Positions 1 through 8,921 are shown, numbered from the stretch's first letter. The stretch is DNA of 64,000 bases from an uncultured Acidimicrobiales bacterium (GCA_905480195.1 CAJQPN010000024.1:1-64000); one strand, 5' to 3'. Numbers and translations are program-made. The notes: a model not told the origin generated them from the sequence alone.

Positions 1-1
1 T

Positions 2-412
<411 letters not shown>

Positions 413-415
413 TCG

Positions 416-1609
416 CTACGGCTGAAGATCCCAGAGGGGATAGCTCGACATGATCTCGATCCCCCCCGAGGTCACCCGCACCAGTTGCTCGAGCCTCACC
501 CCCTGGGATCCTCGGTCGGATCCGACGAAGCTCTCCACCGCCAGGACGACGCCGTCTTCCAGTTGGCCGTCGTAACCTGACCACTCCCAGTCCTGGGGGT
601 ACGGGATCTTCGGGTATTCGGCGGTCATGCCGACCCCATGGAAGGCAGAGGTGGACCGGTTCGCGATGAACTCGTCGGGATGCCGAAACACCGAATGCGC
701 GAGTTCCGCGAATGAGGCACCCACATGCAGAAGGGCCGTGTTGTGCTCGATCTCGTGGAGCGCTCGCCGGTAGAGGTCTTGCTGGCTCGGCGTCGGCTCG
801 GCCTCACATACCCAGGTGCGACCGATGTCGGCGCAGTAGCCGTACGGTCCGACCATGTTGGTGTCGAACGCGACAAGATCACCCGCTTCGATCCTTCGAT
901 GGCTGGCCTCTTGGTACCAGGGGTTCGTGCGGGGACCGGAACAAAGCACCCGTCCGTCGATCGAGTCACCGTCGTGGGAAATGTTGGCCTGGTGCAGAAC
1001 CGCAAGCAGTTGGTTCTCGGTGATGCCGGGGTGAAGAGCTGCCTCCATGAGCGTCATGCCGTACTCGGCCACAGCAATCGCGTAGTCGAGCGCGATCAGC
1101 TCCAGGTCCGACTTGCGACTGCGGGCGAGTTCGACCGTCGGTTCAGCATCGAAAACGTTGAGGCCGATATCGGCGAATGCTCGGTGACCGGTCGGCGTGG
1201 TCCGCTCCACCCCGACAGACGCTCGCGAGTCGTAGCCGAGCTCTTCGAGTGCGAGTTCGATGTCGGCAGCAAACCGACCGGCAGCCACGGAGAGCTCGAG
1301 TCCAGCATCAAAGCTGGTGATCGCGTGCGTACGACGAAAGACCTCGATCAGCGGCAGATCCCCGATGGGCGGTCCGTGCATGATGATCGGGCCGACGATC
1401 GGCACGATGGCGTACGCGGACGGAATCCGGCTCTGCACCGACGAGCGAGCCCGATAGCCGGTCGCGTACCGGAGGCTCACCGGGTTGGTCAGAACGACAA
1501 CGTCGAGGCCATCCACGAGCATCGTGCCTCGGAGGTTCTCCAGTCGCTCGGAGGCGAGGAGATTCTCGTCGATCTCCGGCGACGGGAGCAGCTCGATCAG
1601 GCGAGTCAT
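416..1609 (-). CDS. M24 (creatinase/aminopeptidase P fold) enzyme resembling the DMSP lyase DddP
   Basis: 397 residues from the ATG at 1609, chosen over a GTG at 1630 because TAGGAT (1617-1622) lies 7 nt before the ATG. A pita-bread C-terminal half carries the M24 metal ligands D249, D261, H324, E359 and E374. The stretch around SGPRTNPW (224-231), FDTNMVGPYGYCADIGRTW and HGVGM...EYP matches what I remember of DddP, the M24-fold dimethylsulfoniopropionate lyase, better than ordinary prolidases. However, the extra DddP ligand Asp (D297 in Ruegeria) is N251 and the reported catalytic base (D377) is A330. It may therefore be a peptidase-like or other C-X bond hydrolase/lyase related to DddP. Family assignment is firm; substrate is not. 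Confidence 0.85.
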   Translation of the reverse strand: MTRLIELLPSPEIDENLLASERLENLRGTMLVDGLDVVVLTNPVSLRYATGYRARSSVQSRIPSAYAIVPIVGPIIMHGPPIGDLPLIEVFRRTHAITSFDAGLELSVAAGRFAADIELALEELGYDSRASVGVERTTPTGHRAFADIGLNVFDAEPTVELARSRKSDLELIALDYAIAVAEYGMTLMEAALHPGITENQLLAVLHQANISHDGDSIDGRVLCSGPRTNPWYQEASHRRIEAGDLVAFDTNMVGPYGYCADIGRTWVCEAEPTPSQQDLYRRALHEIEHNTALLHVGASFAELAHSVFRHPDEFIANRSTSAFHGVGMTAEYPKIPYPQDWEWSGYDGQLEDGVVLAVESFVGSDRGSQGVRLEQLVRVTSGGIEIMSSYPLWDLQP

Positions 1610-1616
1610 GGCCCGG

Positions 1617-1622
1617 ATCCTA
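1617..1622 (-). promoter_or_regulatory. -10 box TAGGAT, leaderless promoter
   Basis: TAGGAT on the minus strand ends 7 nt before the ATG at 1609, so transcription would begin at or next to the start codon. There is no separate Shine-Dalgarno sequence at usual spacing; the AGGA is part of the box. Confidence 0.5.
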
Positions 1623-1729
1623 CGCCGCACTGTGTGGTCGGGAGCTTGTCGGCTATGACCGGCTCCGTTGCCCCACGCGATGGTCGTGAACTGCGCCGAT
1701 CCTTTGACTCCTCGGGATGTGCCGTGGTC

Positions 1730-2197
1730 TCAGATGCCGTGGGCGCGGAGTTGGTAGTGGTTGGTGCTGATGGCGACGACGTTGCCGTCGCTGTCTAGGA
1801 GTTCCAACTCGAGGTCGTAGTCGGCCTTGCCGTGTTCGTCGGCCGCAGCGGCGACCGCTGCTGCCTGCTCCTCGGTCATCGATGCCTCGACGCTGATGTC
1901 GGTGGCGGCGAAGCGGCGGAACTGGATCTCGACCCCCTTCACGATCGGGTAGTAGCGCGACACATCGAAGGTGGTCGAGAACAAGGTGCCGCCCGGGAAC
2001 TCGGCCAGCGCGAACAGCGCACCGGCGTACATCGTGCCGATGTGGTTTTGATTGCCAGCGAACGGCATGACGAGCTTCACTCGGCCGCGCTCAGCCTCGA
2101 CAACACGGACGCCGGTTTGTTCGGCCATCGGTACCGACGCTCGGGTCGATTCGGTGAGCCGTTCGACATCCCAGATCGTGCCGTCACCCATGGTCAT
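1730..2197 (-). CDS. Hotdog-fold thioesterase-like protein (YiiD_C/DUF4442 type)
   Basis: 155 residues with the single-hotdog pattern: a central helix segment NHIGTMYAGALFALAE preceded by a strand (GRVKLVMPF), followed by YPIVKGVEIQFRRFAATDISVEA, as in DUF4442/YiiD C-terminal thioesterase-like proteins. These hydrolyse or bind acyl-CoA thioesters; no specific substrate can be read. Its 5' end overlaps the 3' end of the deiodinase-like nitroreductase gene by 14 bp, so the two are probably co-translated. An internal ATG at 2191 is an equally possible start. The name is a family-level call. Confidence 0.75.
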   Translation of the reverse strand: MTMGDGTIWDVERLTESTRASVPMAEQTGVRVVEAERGRVKLVMPFAGNQNHIGTMYAGALFALAEFPGGTLFSTTFDVSRYYPIVKGVEIQFRRFAATDISVEASMTEEQAAAVAAAADEHGKADYDLELELLDSDGNVVAISTNHYQLRAHGI

Positions 2198-2948
2198 CTC
2201 CTCTCTCGAGCGATGCGCTGTGCGGTTCGGTCACCGTCACCATCACCTGATCGAGCGGCTTTCGCGCAAAATCAGGGACCTTGACCCCCGGCAACGGGTA
2301 GCCGATCGGGAACATCACGAAGGGCCGCTCGTTGTCGGGTCGGCCAAGCACTCGGGTGAGGAATACCATCGGGGACGGGGTGTGGGTGAGTGTCGCCAAC
2401 CCCATGTTGTGGAGCGCAGCAATGAACATTCCGGCGGCGATGCCGACGCTCTCTTTCACGTAGTAGTTCTTCCGTGTCTCGCCATCAGGGCGCCGCTCGA
2501 ACCGTTCTTCGAAGAGCACGACGATCCAGGGTGCGATCTGAAGGAACTCCTTGTGATGGTCGGTGCCGATTGGGGCCAGCGCCTCCTGCCACTCGTCGTT
2601 CATCCGGCTCTCGAGGTAGTTGACGCGTTCTTCTTCTTCTGCTGCAGCCCGGATCGCAGCCTTGACCGCCGCCGACTCCGTCGCCACGAACCGCCAGGGC
2701 TGCCGATGCGCACCCGACGGCGCGGTGGCTGCGGTGCGGATCGCCGACTCGATGAGCTCGCGGGGTACTGGCCGGTCCGAGAACAGACGAGGGCTGCGCC
2801 GTCGGCTCATCAATGCCTCGAACGCCGCTGCGCGCTCGGACATCTCGCCGGGCGGATACTCCACGAAGTCGAGTTCTCGGAACGGATGCCGGGCTTCCAG
2901 CTCGGCGGGCGGGTAGGGATGCTCGTAGATGGGCTCGGTATGAGGCAC
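2184..2948 (-). CDS. Iodotyrosine deiodinase-like nitroreductase (FMN flavoprotein)
   Basis: 254 residues from a GTG at 2948. The nitroreductase fold is clear: the FMN-binding RRRSPR (49-54), TAPSGAHRQPW (75-85), and a C-terminal PDFARKPLDQVMVTV. The lid region EEEERVNY (104-111) followed by HHKEF aligns with vertebrate iodotyrosine deiodinase; E107, Y111 and K133 match the three residues that bind the tyrosine zwitterion (human E157, Y161, K182). IYD reductively removes iodide or bromide from halotyrosines using FMN, and bacterial IYDs are known. The usual alternative, a generic nitroreductase or BluB-like enzyme, does not carry this triad. Divergent from a TetR gene 25 bp away, which may control it. 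Confidence 0.85.
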   Translation of the reverse strand: MPHTEPIYEHPYPPAELEARHPFRELDFVEYPPGEMSERAAAFEALMSRRRSPRLFSDRPVPRELIESAIRTAATAPSGAHRQPWRFVATESAAVKAAIRAAAEEEERVNYLESRMNDEWQEALAPIGTDHHKEFLQIAPWIVVLFEERFERRPDGETRKNYYVKESVGIAAGMFIAALHNMGLATLTHTPSPMVFLTRVLGRPDNERPFVMFPIGYPLPGVKVPDFARKPLDQVMVTVTEPHSASLERGDDHG

Positions 2949-2973
2949 CCCTGCATCGTGCCAGACTGAGCGG

Positions 2974-3543
2974 GTGAACCTGTCGGAGACCCAAGAGCAG
3001 ATCCTCGACGCGGCGATGGAGGTGATCGTCCGGGATGGCCTCGACTCGACGAGTATGCGCGCTGTCGCTGAGGAGGCCGACGTTTCGCTGGGGCTGCTCA
3101 GCTACCATTTCGACGGCAAGGAAAACCTCGTCGTTGCGGCGTTCCAGCGTGCTGCCGATCAGTTGATCGAGCACACAAGCAGCCGTATCACTGAGGCAGG
3201 CTCCGACCCACGGAGCCGGATCCGCGCTGCGCTTCACAGCTGGTTCGACCCGGAGTTCTCCGACCTCGAGCACCTTGAGATCTGGGCTGCGATCTGGGCG
3301 GTCGGCCGCACCAACGACGACGTCGCTGCAGCCGAACGAGACCTCTACGAACGAAACGCCGACCTCCTCCGAGACGCGATCGCCGATGCGGATCCGTCGC
3401 TTTCGCCCGATGTGGTCAGCCGCCGAGTCACTGACGTCATCGCGCTGCAGAACGGCCTCTGGATCAACTGGAACCGGTGGGCTGACCGCGAAGCTCTCGA
3501 GCGCGGGCTGGGCCGCTGCGAGGCCATCGCGTTGGAGGACTAG
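2974..3543 (+). CDS. TetR family transcriptional regulator
   Basis: 189 residues from GTG at 2974. The N-terminus is a TetR helix-turn-helix (EQILDAAMEVIVRDGLDSTSMRAVAEEADVS followed by YHFDGKENLV, residues 7-52); the remainder is an all-helical ligand-binding domain of the BetI-like TetR_C type (EIWAAIWA, IALQNGLWINW). It lies divergently from the deiodinase-like gene and 2 bp before the SDR gene, so it probably regulates one or both. CAGACT sits 6 nt before the start, a degenerate form of the leaderless -10 box used elsewhere here. Confidence 0.9.
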   Translation: MNLSETQEQILDAAMEVIVRDGLDSTSMRAVAEEADVSLGLLSYHFDGKENLVVAAFQRAADQLIEHTSSRITEAGSDPRSRIRAALHSWFDPEFSDLEHLEIWAAIWAVGRTNDDVAAAERDLYERNADLLRDAIADADPSLSPDVVSRRVTDVIALQNGLWINWNRWADREALERGLGRCEAIALED

Positions 3544-3545
3544 GG

Positions 3546-4301
3546 GTGAGCGACCGCCTCGCTGGCCTCACCACGATCGTCACCGGCGCCTCAAGCGGTA
3601 TCGGCGAGGGGGTGGCCGCCCGATTTGTGGCGGAGGGCGCCACGGTCTTCGCGGCGGCAAGGTCCGAGGTTGCGATCGACGGTGCCACGTGGGTGCCGAC
3701 CGACGTCACCGACCCGGCAGCGGTTGAGGTGCTGATCGCCACCGCAGTCTCCCGCTCCGGTCGACTTGATGCGATCGTCAACAATGCGGGCGTGCAGGTT
3801 GAGAAGCCAATCGAAGACACGACCGACGCCGAGTTCGACCTCGTCATGGCGGTCAACGTTCGGGGCGTCTTCAACTGTTGTAGGGCTGCGGTTCGTCAGA
3901 TGGCTGCGCAGACCGATGGCGGCTCGATCATCAACATCGGTTCGGTCGCAGGCAACATCGCCGATCACAACATGGCCGTCTACAACGCATCGAAGGGCGC
4001 AGTACACGCTCTCACCCGTGCCATCGCAACCGACAACGGCCGCCAAGGCATCCGCTGCAATGCAATCAGCCCCGGTTGGATCCTGACCGCCCTCGCCGAC
4101 GCCGCCTTCGATCTGGCCGACGACCCGGCTACAGCACGCGCAGAGGCCACCGCCAAGCACCCGGTGGGGCGGATGGGCACGCCCGACGACGTCGCCGGTC
4201 TGGCGGTCTACCTCGCCTCACCCGACGCTGCATTCGTCTCTGGTTCGTGCTTCACGATCGACGGTGGGCTGACAGCGCAGTCACCGATCAGCCCCGGCTG
4301 A
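3546..4301 (+). CDS. Short-chain dehydrogenase/reductase (SDR), classical
   Basis: 251 residues from GTG at 3546. Rossmann NAD(P)-binding motif TGASSGIG near residues 13-20, structural NNAG, catalytic Ser in NIGSVAG and the YNASK (YxxxK) pair are all present, ending with a typical SGSCFTIDGGLTAQ. A classical SDR oxidoreductase acting on an alcohol or ketone. It follows the TetR gene by 2 bp, so the pair is an operon. The substrate cannot be predicted. Confidence 0.9.
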   Translation: MSDRLAGLTTIVTGASSGIGEGVAARFVAEGATVFAAARSEVAIDGATWVPTDVTDPAAVEVLIATAVSRSGRLDAIVNNAGVQVEKPIEDTTDAEFDLVMAVNVRGVFNCCRAAVRQMAAQTDGGSIINIGSVAGNIADHNMAVYNASKGAVHALTRAIATDNGRQGIRCNAISPGWILTALADAAFDLADDPATARAEATAKHPVGRMGTPDDVAGLAVYLASPDAAFVSGSCFTIDGGLTAQSPISPG

Positions 4302-4308
4302 TCGTCCT

Positions 4309-4686
4309 TCACCCAAGGCCGAGATCGTCGTAGACGTCGGGGTTGTCGAGTGGAAAATTCAACCACTCGACCATCTGCCGCACCTGTTCGTATGCGGCGA
4401 GGCGGGCCTCATCGGTGCCGTCGGCCTCCGCCGTTGCGAACGGCTCGTGCAGCCGTCGTGTCATGCGCGGCCCGAGCTCGAGCAGAGCACTGCTCCCCTC
4501 AGACGACCATCGACACAGTACGTAGTGCACGATGGCCCCCACCGGCACACCGCAGCTGGTGCTCAGGTTCGTGATCGTGGTCAGCGGGTCGAGATGGGCA
4601 TGCGCCGCAATATCTGCTTTCAGATTCGCATCCTTGTCGTCATCTGGCCAAGGCCCCGTCCAGCCCGTCAACTCGAGGGTCGTCAT
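4309..4686 (-). CDS. Uncharacterised 125-residue actinobacterial-type protein
   Basis: Starts at ATG 4686 (MTTLELTGW). A longer frame to 4986 is rejected because it runs through the divergent methyltransferase gene. The protein is acidic and mostly helical, with a segment SCGVPVGAIVHYVLCRWSSEGSSALLELG reminiscent of a small helical-bundle domain, then a charged helix ending in MVEWLNFPLDN. No signal peptide, membrane segment or catalytic motif is seen. It is convergent with the SDR gene (7 bp apart) and divergent from the methyltransferase (25 bp). No function is proposed. Confidence 0.65.
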   Translation of the reverse strand: MTTLELTGWTGPWPDDDKDANLKADIAAHAHLDPLTTITNLSTSCGVPVGAIVHYVLCRWSSEGSSALLELGPRMTRRLHEPFATAEADGTDEARLAAYEQVRQMVEWLNFPLDNPDVYDDLGLG

Positions 4687-4711
4687 CCCCGGATGATGCC
4701 AGACTTGTGTC

Positions 4712-5521
4712 GTGTCGCCCGATCCGTACCTACACGGCCATTCCGACGCAGTGATGAAATCGCATGCATGGCGAACGATCGACAACTCTGCGCCACATCT
4801 CATCCCGCATCTCGCTCCCGGGCGGCGGCTGCTCGACATCGGTTGCGGACCCGGCACGATCACCGTCGACTTCGCAACTCGGCTCGCACCCGGCGAAGTG
4901 GTCGGATTCGACATCGCGCCTGCCGTGATCGACCGAGCCATGGCACTGCTCGACGAATCAGACGCGCCAGCCAACTGTCGATTCATGGTCGACGACGTCT
5001 ACACCATGTCGTTCTCCAACGATTCGTTCGACATCATCCACGCTCATCAGGTCCTGCAACACCTGACCGATCCCGTCGCAGCGCTGCGCGAAATGAACCG
5101 AGTGTTGAAGCCGGGGGGGATTTTGGCGGTGCGTGACGCCGACTATGGCGGGATGACTTGGTCACCGGCGACTCAAGCGATCGAGCGATGGATGACGATC
5201 TACAAGCAAATCGCGGCCGAGCAGGGGTCGACCCCCGATGCCGGCCGCCACCTCCTCGGGTGGGTGCAGGAAGCCGGCTTCACCGACATCGAGGTCAGCG
5301 TCGACGTGTGGTCCTTCGCAGATCCTGTGAGTCGGCACTGGTGGGGCGACCTGTGGGCCGATCGCGTCGAGCACTCGTCGTACACGATCCACGCCACGGA
5401 GCTCGGCTTCGCGTCACTCGACGAGCTCGCCGAGATCGCTCGAGGGTGGCGCGCCTGGAGCGAAGAGCCAGCCGGATTCTTCGCCTGCCCCAATAGCCAG
5501 GTCATCGCTTCCACCACCTGA
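4712..5521 (+). CDS. Class I SAM-dependent methyltransferase (UbiE/Methyltransf_11 type)
   Basis: 269 residues from GTG 4712. Motif I LLDIGCGPGTIT (about 43-54), acidic motif VVGFDIAP, then FMVDDVYTMSFSNDSFDIIHAHQVLQHL and LREMNRVLKPGGILAVRD are the standard motifs of the UbiE-like superfamily. The C-terminal part (FFACPNSQVIAS) resembles methyltransferases acting on quinone or small-molecule acceptors. It stands alone as a transcription unit; CAGACT lies 6 nt upstream of the start. The substrate is unknown. Confidence 0.9.
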   Translation: MSPDPYLHGHSDAVMKSHAWRTIDNSAPHLIPHLAPGRRLLDIGCGPGTITVDFATRLAPGEVVGFDIAPAVIDRAMALLDESDAPANCRFMVDDVYTMSFSNDSFDIIHAHQVLQHLTDPVAALREMNRVLKPGGILAVRDADYGGMTWSPATQAIERWMTIYKQIAAEQGSTPDAGRHLLGWVQEAGFTDIEVSVDVWSFADPVSRHWWGDLWADRVEHSSYTIHATELGFASLDELAEIARGWRAWSEEPAGFFACPNSQVIASTT

Positions 5522-5600
5522 AGGCCCAGTGGCCTGACACCCCGTCAGATTCTCTGCTTGAATCTTTCCCACCAGCACCTGCTGACCCATGGAGGGACTC

Positions 5601-7052
5601 ATGAAGACGATGCAGTCATCGAGGCTGTTCCGCCTGCTCGCGTTGTTGTTCGCCTGCTCGCTGATCGCTGCGGCCTGTGTGAGTAGCGAAGAAGACGAAG
5701 GCGCCGACGACGTCACCCAGACGACTGACGACTCCGGAGACGACGCAGCGGCCGACGACGAGCCCGCCGACGACGAGCCCGCCGACGACGACGGCGATGT
5801 TGCCGACGAGCCGGCCGAGCCCGAGGTCATCGAACCCTTCGACAGCTACCCACCCGGTGTGACCGCTGAACGGATCCTGCTCGGCATGTCGATGCTCAAC
5901 TTTGAGCAGCTCACGAGCATGGGCTTGAGCCCGGCTGGCTGGGGCGACCAGCAAGGGATCTTCGAGGCGCTGATCGACGACCTCAACGACCGCGGCGGCA
6001 TCAACGGCCGCATGGTCGAAGGGGTGTACGAGTTCTACTCGGCGATCGATGCCGCCGACGCCGAACGTGTCTGCTTGATCCACACCCAAGACAATCAGGT
6101 GTTTGCCAACCTTGGTGGCTTCGTCGGTCCGGCCGGCACCGCCGACATCTGCGTCACCGGGACCAACGACACGATCATGATCGGTGGCGAAATCGCCGGA
6201 GATGAGCTCGAGAAGTCAGTGGCCCCCTGGTTCCATGCCGGCCCGACAGCCGAATACCAGACCATCAACCTCCTCAACCTCTTGGTACAGACCGGTCGTG
6301 CCGACGGTGCGAAGGTCTTCACGATGGGTGGCGCTGCGGCGGCGTCCGAAGAGGCATTCTCGATCGAGCAACTCGAAGCGGCGGGCATCGAAGTCGTCGG
6401 ATCGGCGATCATCGAAACGCTCGACGGCGACACGATCGCTCAGGACCAGGAGCTCGCCGTGGCCTTCGAGCGGTTCAAGGCGTCTGGTGCCAACACCTTG
6501 TTCGTGTTCGGCACGCCTTCTGCGGAGATTCGCGGTGCAGCCGCTGCTGGCCTCACCGGCCAGATCGGCATTTGGAGCAACGACTCTGGCGGACTTGCCA
6601 ACCTCGGCGCCACCATCACCGACAAGTCGATCGCCAATGGCGCCCTCGTCAGTACCGGCCCGACCGACACCGAGATCTGGGAGAGCGAGTCGTTCCAGAC
6701 GCAGTGTGTCGCCCCGGTCGTCGAACGGCTCCCTGACCACGACCTTCGCGATCCGTTGAGCTACGCCCCCGACGAGGACAACTGGTTCAACCCGCTTCGT
6801 CGCTATTGCATTGCGCTCTCGATTTTCGAGCAAATCGCCACCGCAGCTGGTGTCGATCTGACGCCCGAGACCTTCGAGGCTGCGGCATACAGCGGCGCCT
6901 TTGACGACTTCGAGTTGCCCGGTGTCGGTCCGGCCTCGATCTCGCGAGAGAAGCGCGGGGCACAGGACGGTGTGCGTCTCTCGGCCTACGACTCCACGCT
7001 GGGTGATGGCGGCATCGGTCCGGTCACTGAGCTCCTCGACGCCTACCAGTAG
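5601..7052 (+). CDS. Lipoprotein substrate-binding protein, branched-chain amino acid (Peripla_BP_6) type
   Basis: 483 residues from ATG 5601, preferred over ATG 5589 because GGAGG sits 5 nt before it. A signal peptide (SSRLFRLLALLFACSLIAAAC) ends in a lipobox with C26, so the protein is probably membrane anchored. A linker of about 45 residues made of Asp, Glu, Ala and Pro follows, then a type I periplasmic-binding fold (ITAERILLG-like start, LIDDLNDRGGINGRMVEG). These receptors feed ABC importers for amino acids, amides or aromatic acids, but no permease or ATPase gene is in the window, so it either works with a remote transporter or is an orphan sensor. Confidence 0.85.
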   Translation: MKTMQSSRLFRLLALLFACSLIAAACVSSEEDEGADDVTQTTDDSGDDAAADDEPADDEPADDDGDVADEPAEPEVIEPFDSYPPGVTAERILLGMSMLNFEQLTSMGLSPAGWGDQQGIFEALIDDLNDRGGINGRMVEGVYEFYSAIDAADAERVCLIHTQDNQVFANLGGFVGPAGTADICVTGTNDTIMIGGEIAGDELEKSVAPWFHAGPTAEYQTINLLNLLVQTGRADGAKVFTMGGAAAASEEAFSIEQLEAAGIEVVGSAIIETLDGDTIAQDQELAVAFERFKASGANTLFVFGTPSAEIRGAAAAGLTGQIGIWSNDSGGLANLGATITDKSIANGALVSTGPTDTEIWESESFQTQCVAPVVERLPDHDLRDPLSYAPDEDNWFNPLRRYCIALSIFEQIATAAGVDLTPETFEAAAYSGAFDDFELPGVGPASISREKRGAQDGVRLSAYDSTLGDGGIGPVTELLDAYQ

Positions 7053-7115
7053 GTCACTTCTTTTTGGGTCGGACCCGCCTGGAAATCTGCGGGTTCGTCG
7101 ACAACATCTGCACTG

Positions 7116-7152
7116 GTCGGGCCGCCCACGACGGGCGGCCCGACTGCTTTCT
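7116..7152 (+). terminator. Rho-independent terminator
   Basis: A perfect 12-bp G+C-rich stem (GTCGGGCCGCCC, 7116-7127, pairing with 7133-7144) with a 5-nt ACGAC loop is followed by TGCTTTCT. It lies 64 bp after the stop of the binding-protein gene and just before the next start, so it ends that transcript and insulates the flavoprotein gene. Confidence 0.85.
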
Positions 7153-7166
7153 GCAACACTCTCGGA

Positions 7167-8921
7167 ATGGCCATTCACCAAGACTTCGATCTCGTCTACG
7201 ACCTCGTGGTCGCGGGCGGCACGGCCGGTGGGTTGAGTGTCGCGATCTCAAGCCAGCGGTCGGGTGTGCAATCCGTTCGCCTGATCTCGCGCAGCAACCA
7301 GGTGACGTTCCCGGAGCTCGTCCGCGACAACCAGCTCGACATCGGATACGGCGAACTGGTCGAGGCGGTCGATGCCATCGAGGGAACCGACGAGTTGCTC
7401 GTCGTCACCAACCGCCACCGCTACCGGGTTCGGGCGGTTTTACTGGCACATCGCCCTGCCTTGCACGACTACACGCCGCCGATTCCGGTCCCCGACCTGC
7501 CGACGATCACGGTCGACGCCGGACCCGACGACCCCGATGGGCGCGACGTCTTGGTCGTGGGCTACACCGATCACGCCGTCGAGTTGGCTGCAACAATCGC
7601 TGCGGCTGGTGGGAATGTGGTGCTCGCCGCCGGCGGTATGGATCCCGACCTCCTGTCCCCCGCCGCCGACAACGCGCTTCGGCGTATGGAGCGTGAACGT
7701 CGGATCACGGTCCTTTACCGGTCGGTCCCCGACGAGATCGACGTCGTCGACGGCCACCCGATGGCCTATTTCAACGACCGGCGGACGCCGGACCTCCAGT
7801 TCGATCACGTCGTTTTCGCATCCCATCGACGCACCCTTGAACCCGAGGAGCGCGGCGTGAGCGATGCGGCGCTTGCAACCGGCAAGGTTTGGCTTCTCGG
7901 CGAACCCGACGGTAATTCGATCGCAACGGTTTCGCCCGGCCATCGGGTCGGGCTCGACATGGCGGCCGCGTTCCCCGAACTCGATCCCGAACGAATCCAG
8001 CCAAGCAAGACGCGACGTCATCGCCACGGGGGGGCGGTCGAGGAGCTACGCAAGGAGCATTACAACGCCACGATCACCCACTTCGAGCCGACCCACTCCG
8101 ACCTGTGGGTGCTGCGGGTCAAGCCCGACCACGGGGGCACCGATTACACGCCGGGTCAGTACGCCACGCTCGGCTTGGGCTTTTGGGAAGAGCGGATCGA
8201 TGACGCAATCGACCCCAACCTCGAGAACCGCTGGTTCAAGTTGATCCGCCGTTCGTATTCCATCAGCTCACGTATCCTCGACGACCACGGCTACCTCGTC
8301 GATGAAAGCGGTCTCGACGAGCTCGAGTTCTACATCGTTCTCGTGCCACCGACTGACGACAACACCCCCGAGCTCACCCCTCGTCTTGCGCTCAAGCGGC
8401 CCGGCGATCGGATCTATCTCGGCCCGAAAGTGGCGGGCCGTTACACCCTCGATGCCGTGACAAACCCGGCCGGTACAGTCATGTTCTTTTCGACCGGAAC
8501 CGGCGAGGCGCCCCACAACGCCATGGCGACGGAGCTATTACGAAAGGGGCACCACGGCCCGATCGTGTGTGCCGTTTCGGTGCGCAACTCGGTCGACCTC
8601 GGTTATCTGGAAACGCACCGAGAGCTTGAGCGGCGGCATCAGAACTACCACTACCTGCCGATGCCGACCCGCGAGCCCGACATCGCCAAGCGCTACATCC
8701 AAGATCTCGTGCGCGACGGCGACTTCGCCGCAATGGGGGTGTCGCTCGACCCGGCCACCACCCACGTCTACATGTGTGGCAACCCGGCGATGATCGGAAT
8801 CCCCGATGAGGACGGAGTCTTCCCGGCGATTACCGGTGTGGTCGAGTTGCTCGTCGAGCGGGGCTTCACGATCGACAAGCGCGGCCAGCCCGGCAACATC
8901 CACTACGAGGAGTACTGGTAG
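7167..8921 (+). CDS. Fusion flavoprotein: degenerate thioredoxin-reductase-like domain + Fpr-type ferredoxin-NADP reductase
   Basis: 584 residues. Residues about 10-285 look like a two-nucleotide-domain flavoprotein of the thioredoxin reductase class: LVVAGGTAGGLS, a second Rossmann-like VLVVGYTDHAVELA and GKVWLLGEPDG. Both glycine motifs are altered and there is no cysteine in this half, so no CxxC redox site. Residues about 300-584 are a ferredoxin-NADP reductase with RRSYSISS (FAD), FFSTGTGEAPHNAM (NADP), MCGNP, and a terminal HYEEYW; an aromatic C-terminus capping the flavin is typical of bacterial Fpr. Expected to pass electrons between NADPH and ferredoxin, e.g. for P450s here; that link is inference. 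Confidence 0.8.
   Translation: MAIHQDFDLVYDLVVAGGTAGGLSVAISSQRSGVQSVRLISRSNQVTFPELVRDNQLDIGYGELVEAVDAIEGTDELLVVTNRHRYRVRAVLLAHRPALHDYTPPIPVPDLPTITVDAGPDDPDGRDVLVVGYTDHAVELAATIAAAGGNVVLAAGGMDPDLLSPAADNALRRMERERRITVLYRSVPDEIDVVDGHPMAYFNDRRTPDLQFDHVVFASHRRTLEPEERGVSDAALATGKVWLLGEPDGNSIATVSPGHRVGLDMAAAFPELDPERIQPSKTRRHRHGGAVEELRKEHYNATITHFEPTHSDLWVLRVKPDHGGTDYTPGQYATLGLGFWEERIDDAIDPNLENRWFKLIRRSYSISSRILDDHGYLVDESGLDELEFYIVLVPPTDDNTPELTPRLALKRPGDRIYLGPKVAGRYTLDAVTNPAGTVMFFSTGTGEAPHNAMATELLRKGHHGPIVCAVSVRNSVDLGYLETHRELERRHQNYHYLPMPTREPDIAKRYIQDLVRDGDFAAMGVSLDPATTHVYMCGNPAMIGIPDEDGVFPAITGVVELLVERGFTIDKRGQPGNIHYEEYW

Noticed and set aside
4687-4986. N-terminal extension of the 125-residue protein
   Set aside because: It would run antisense through the first 275 bp of the methyltransferase gene, whose motifs are secure.
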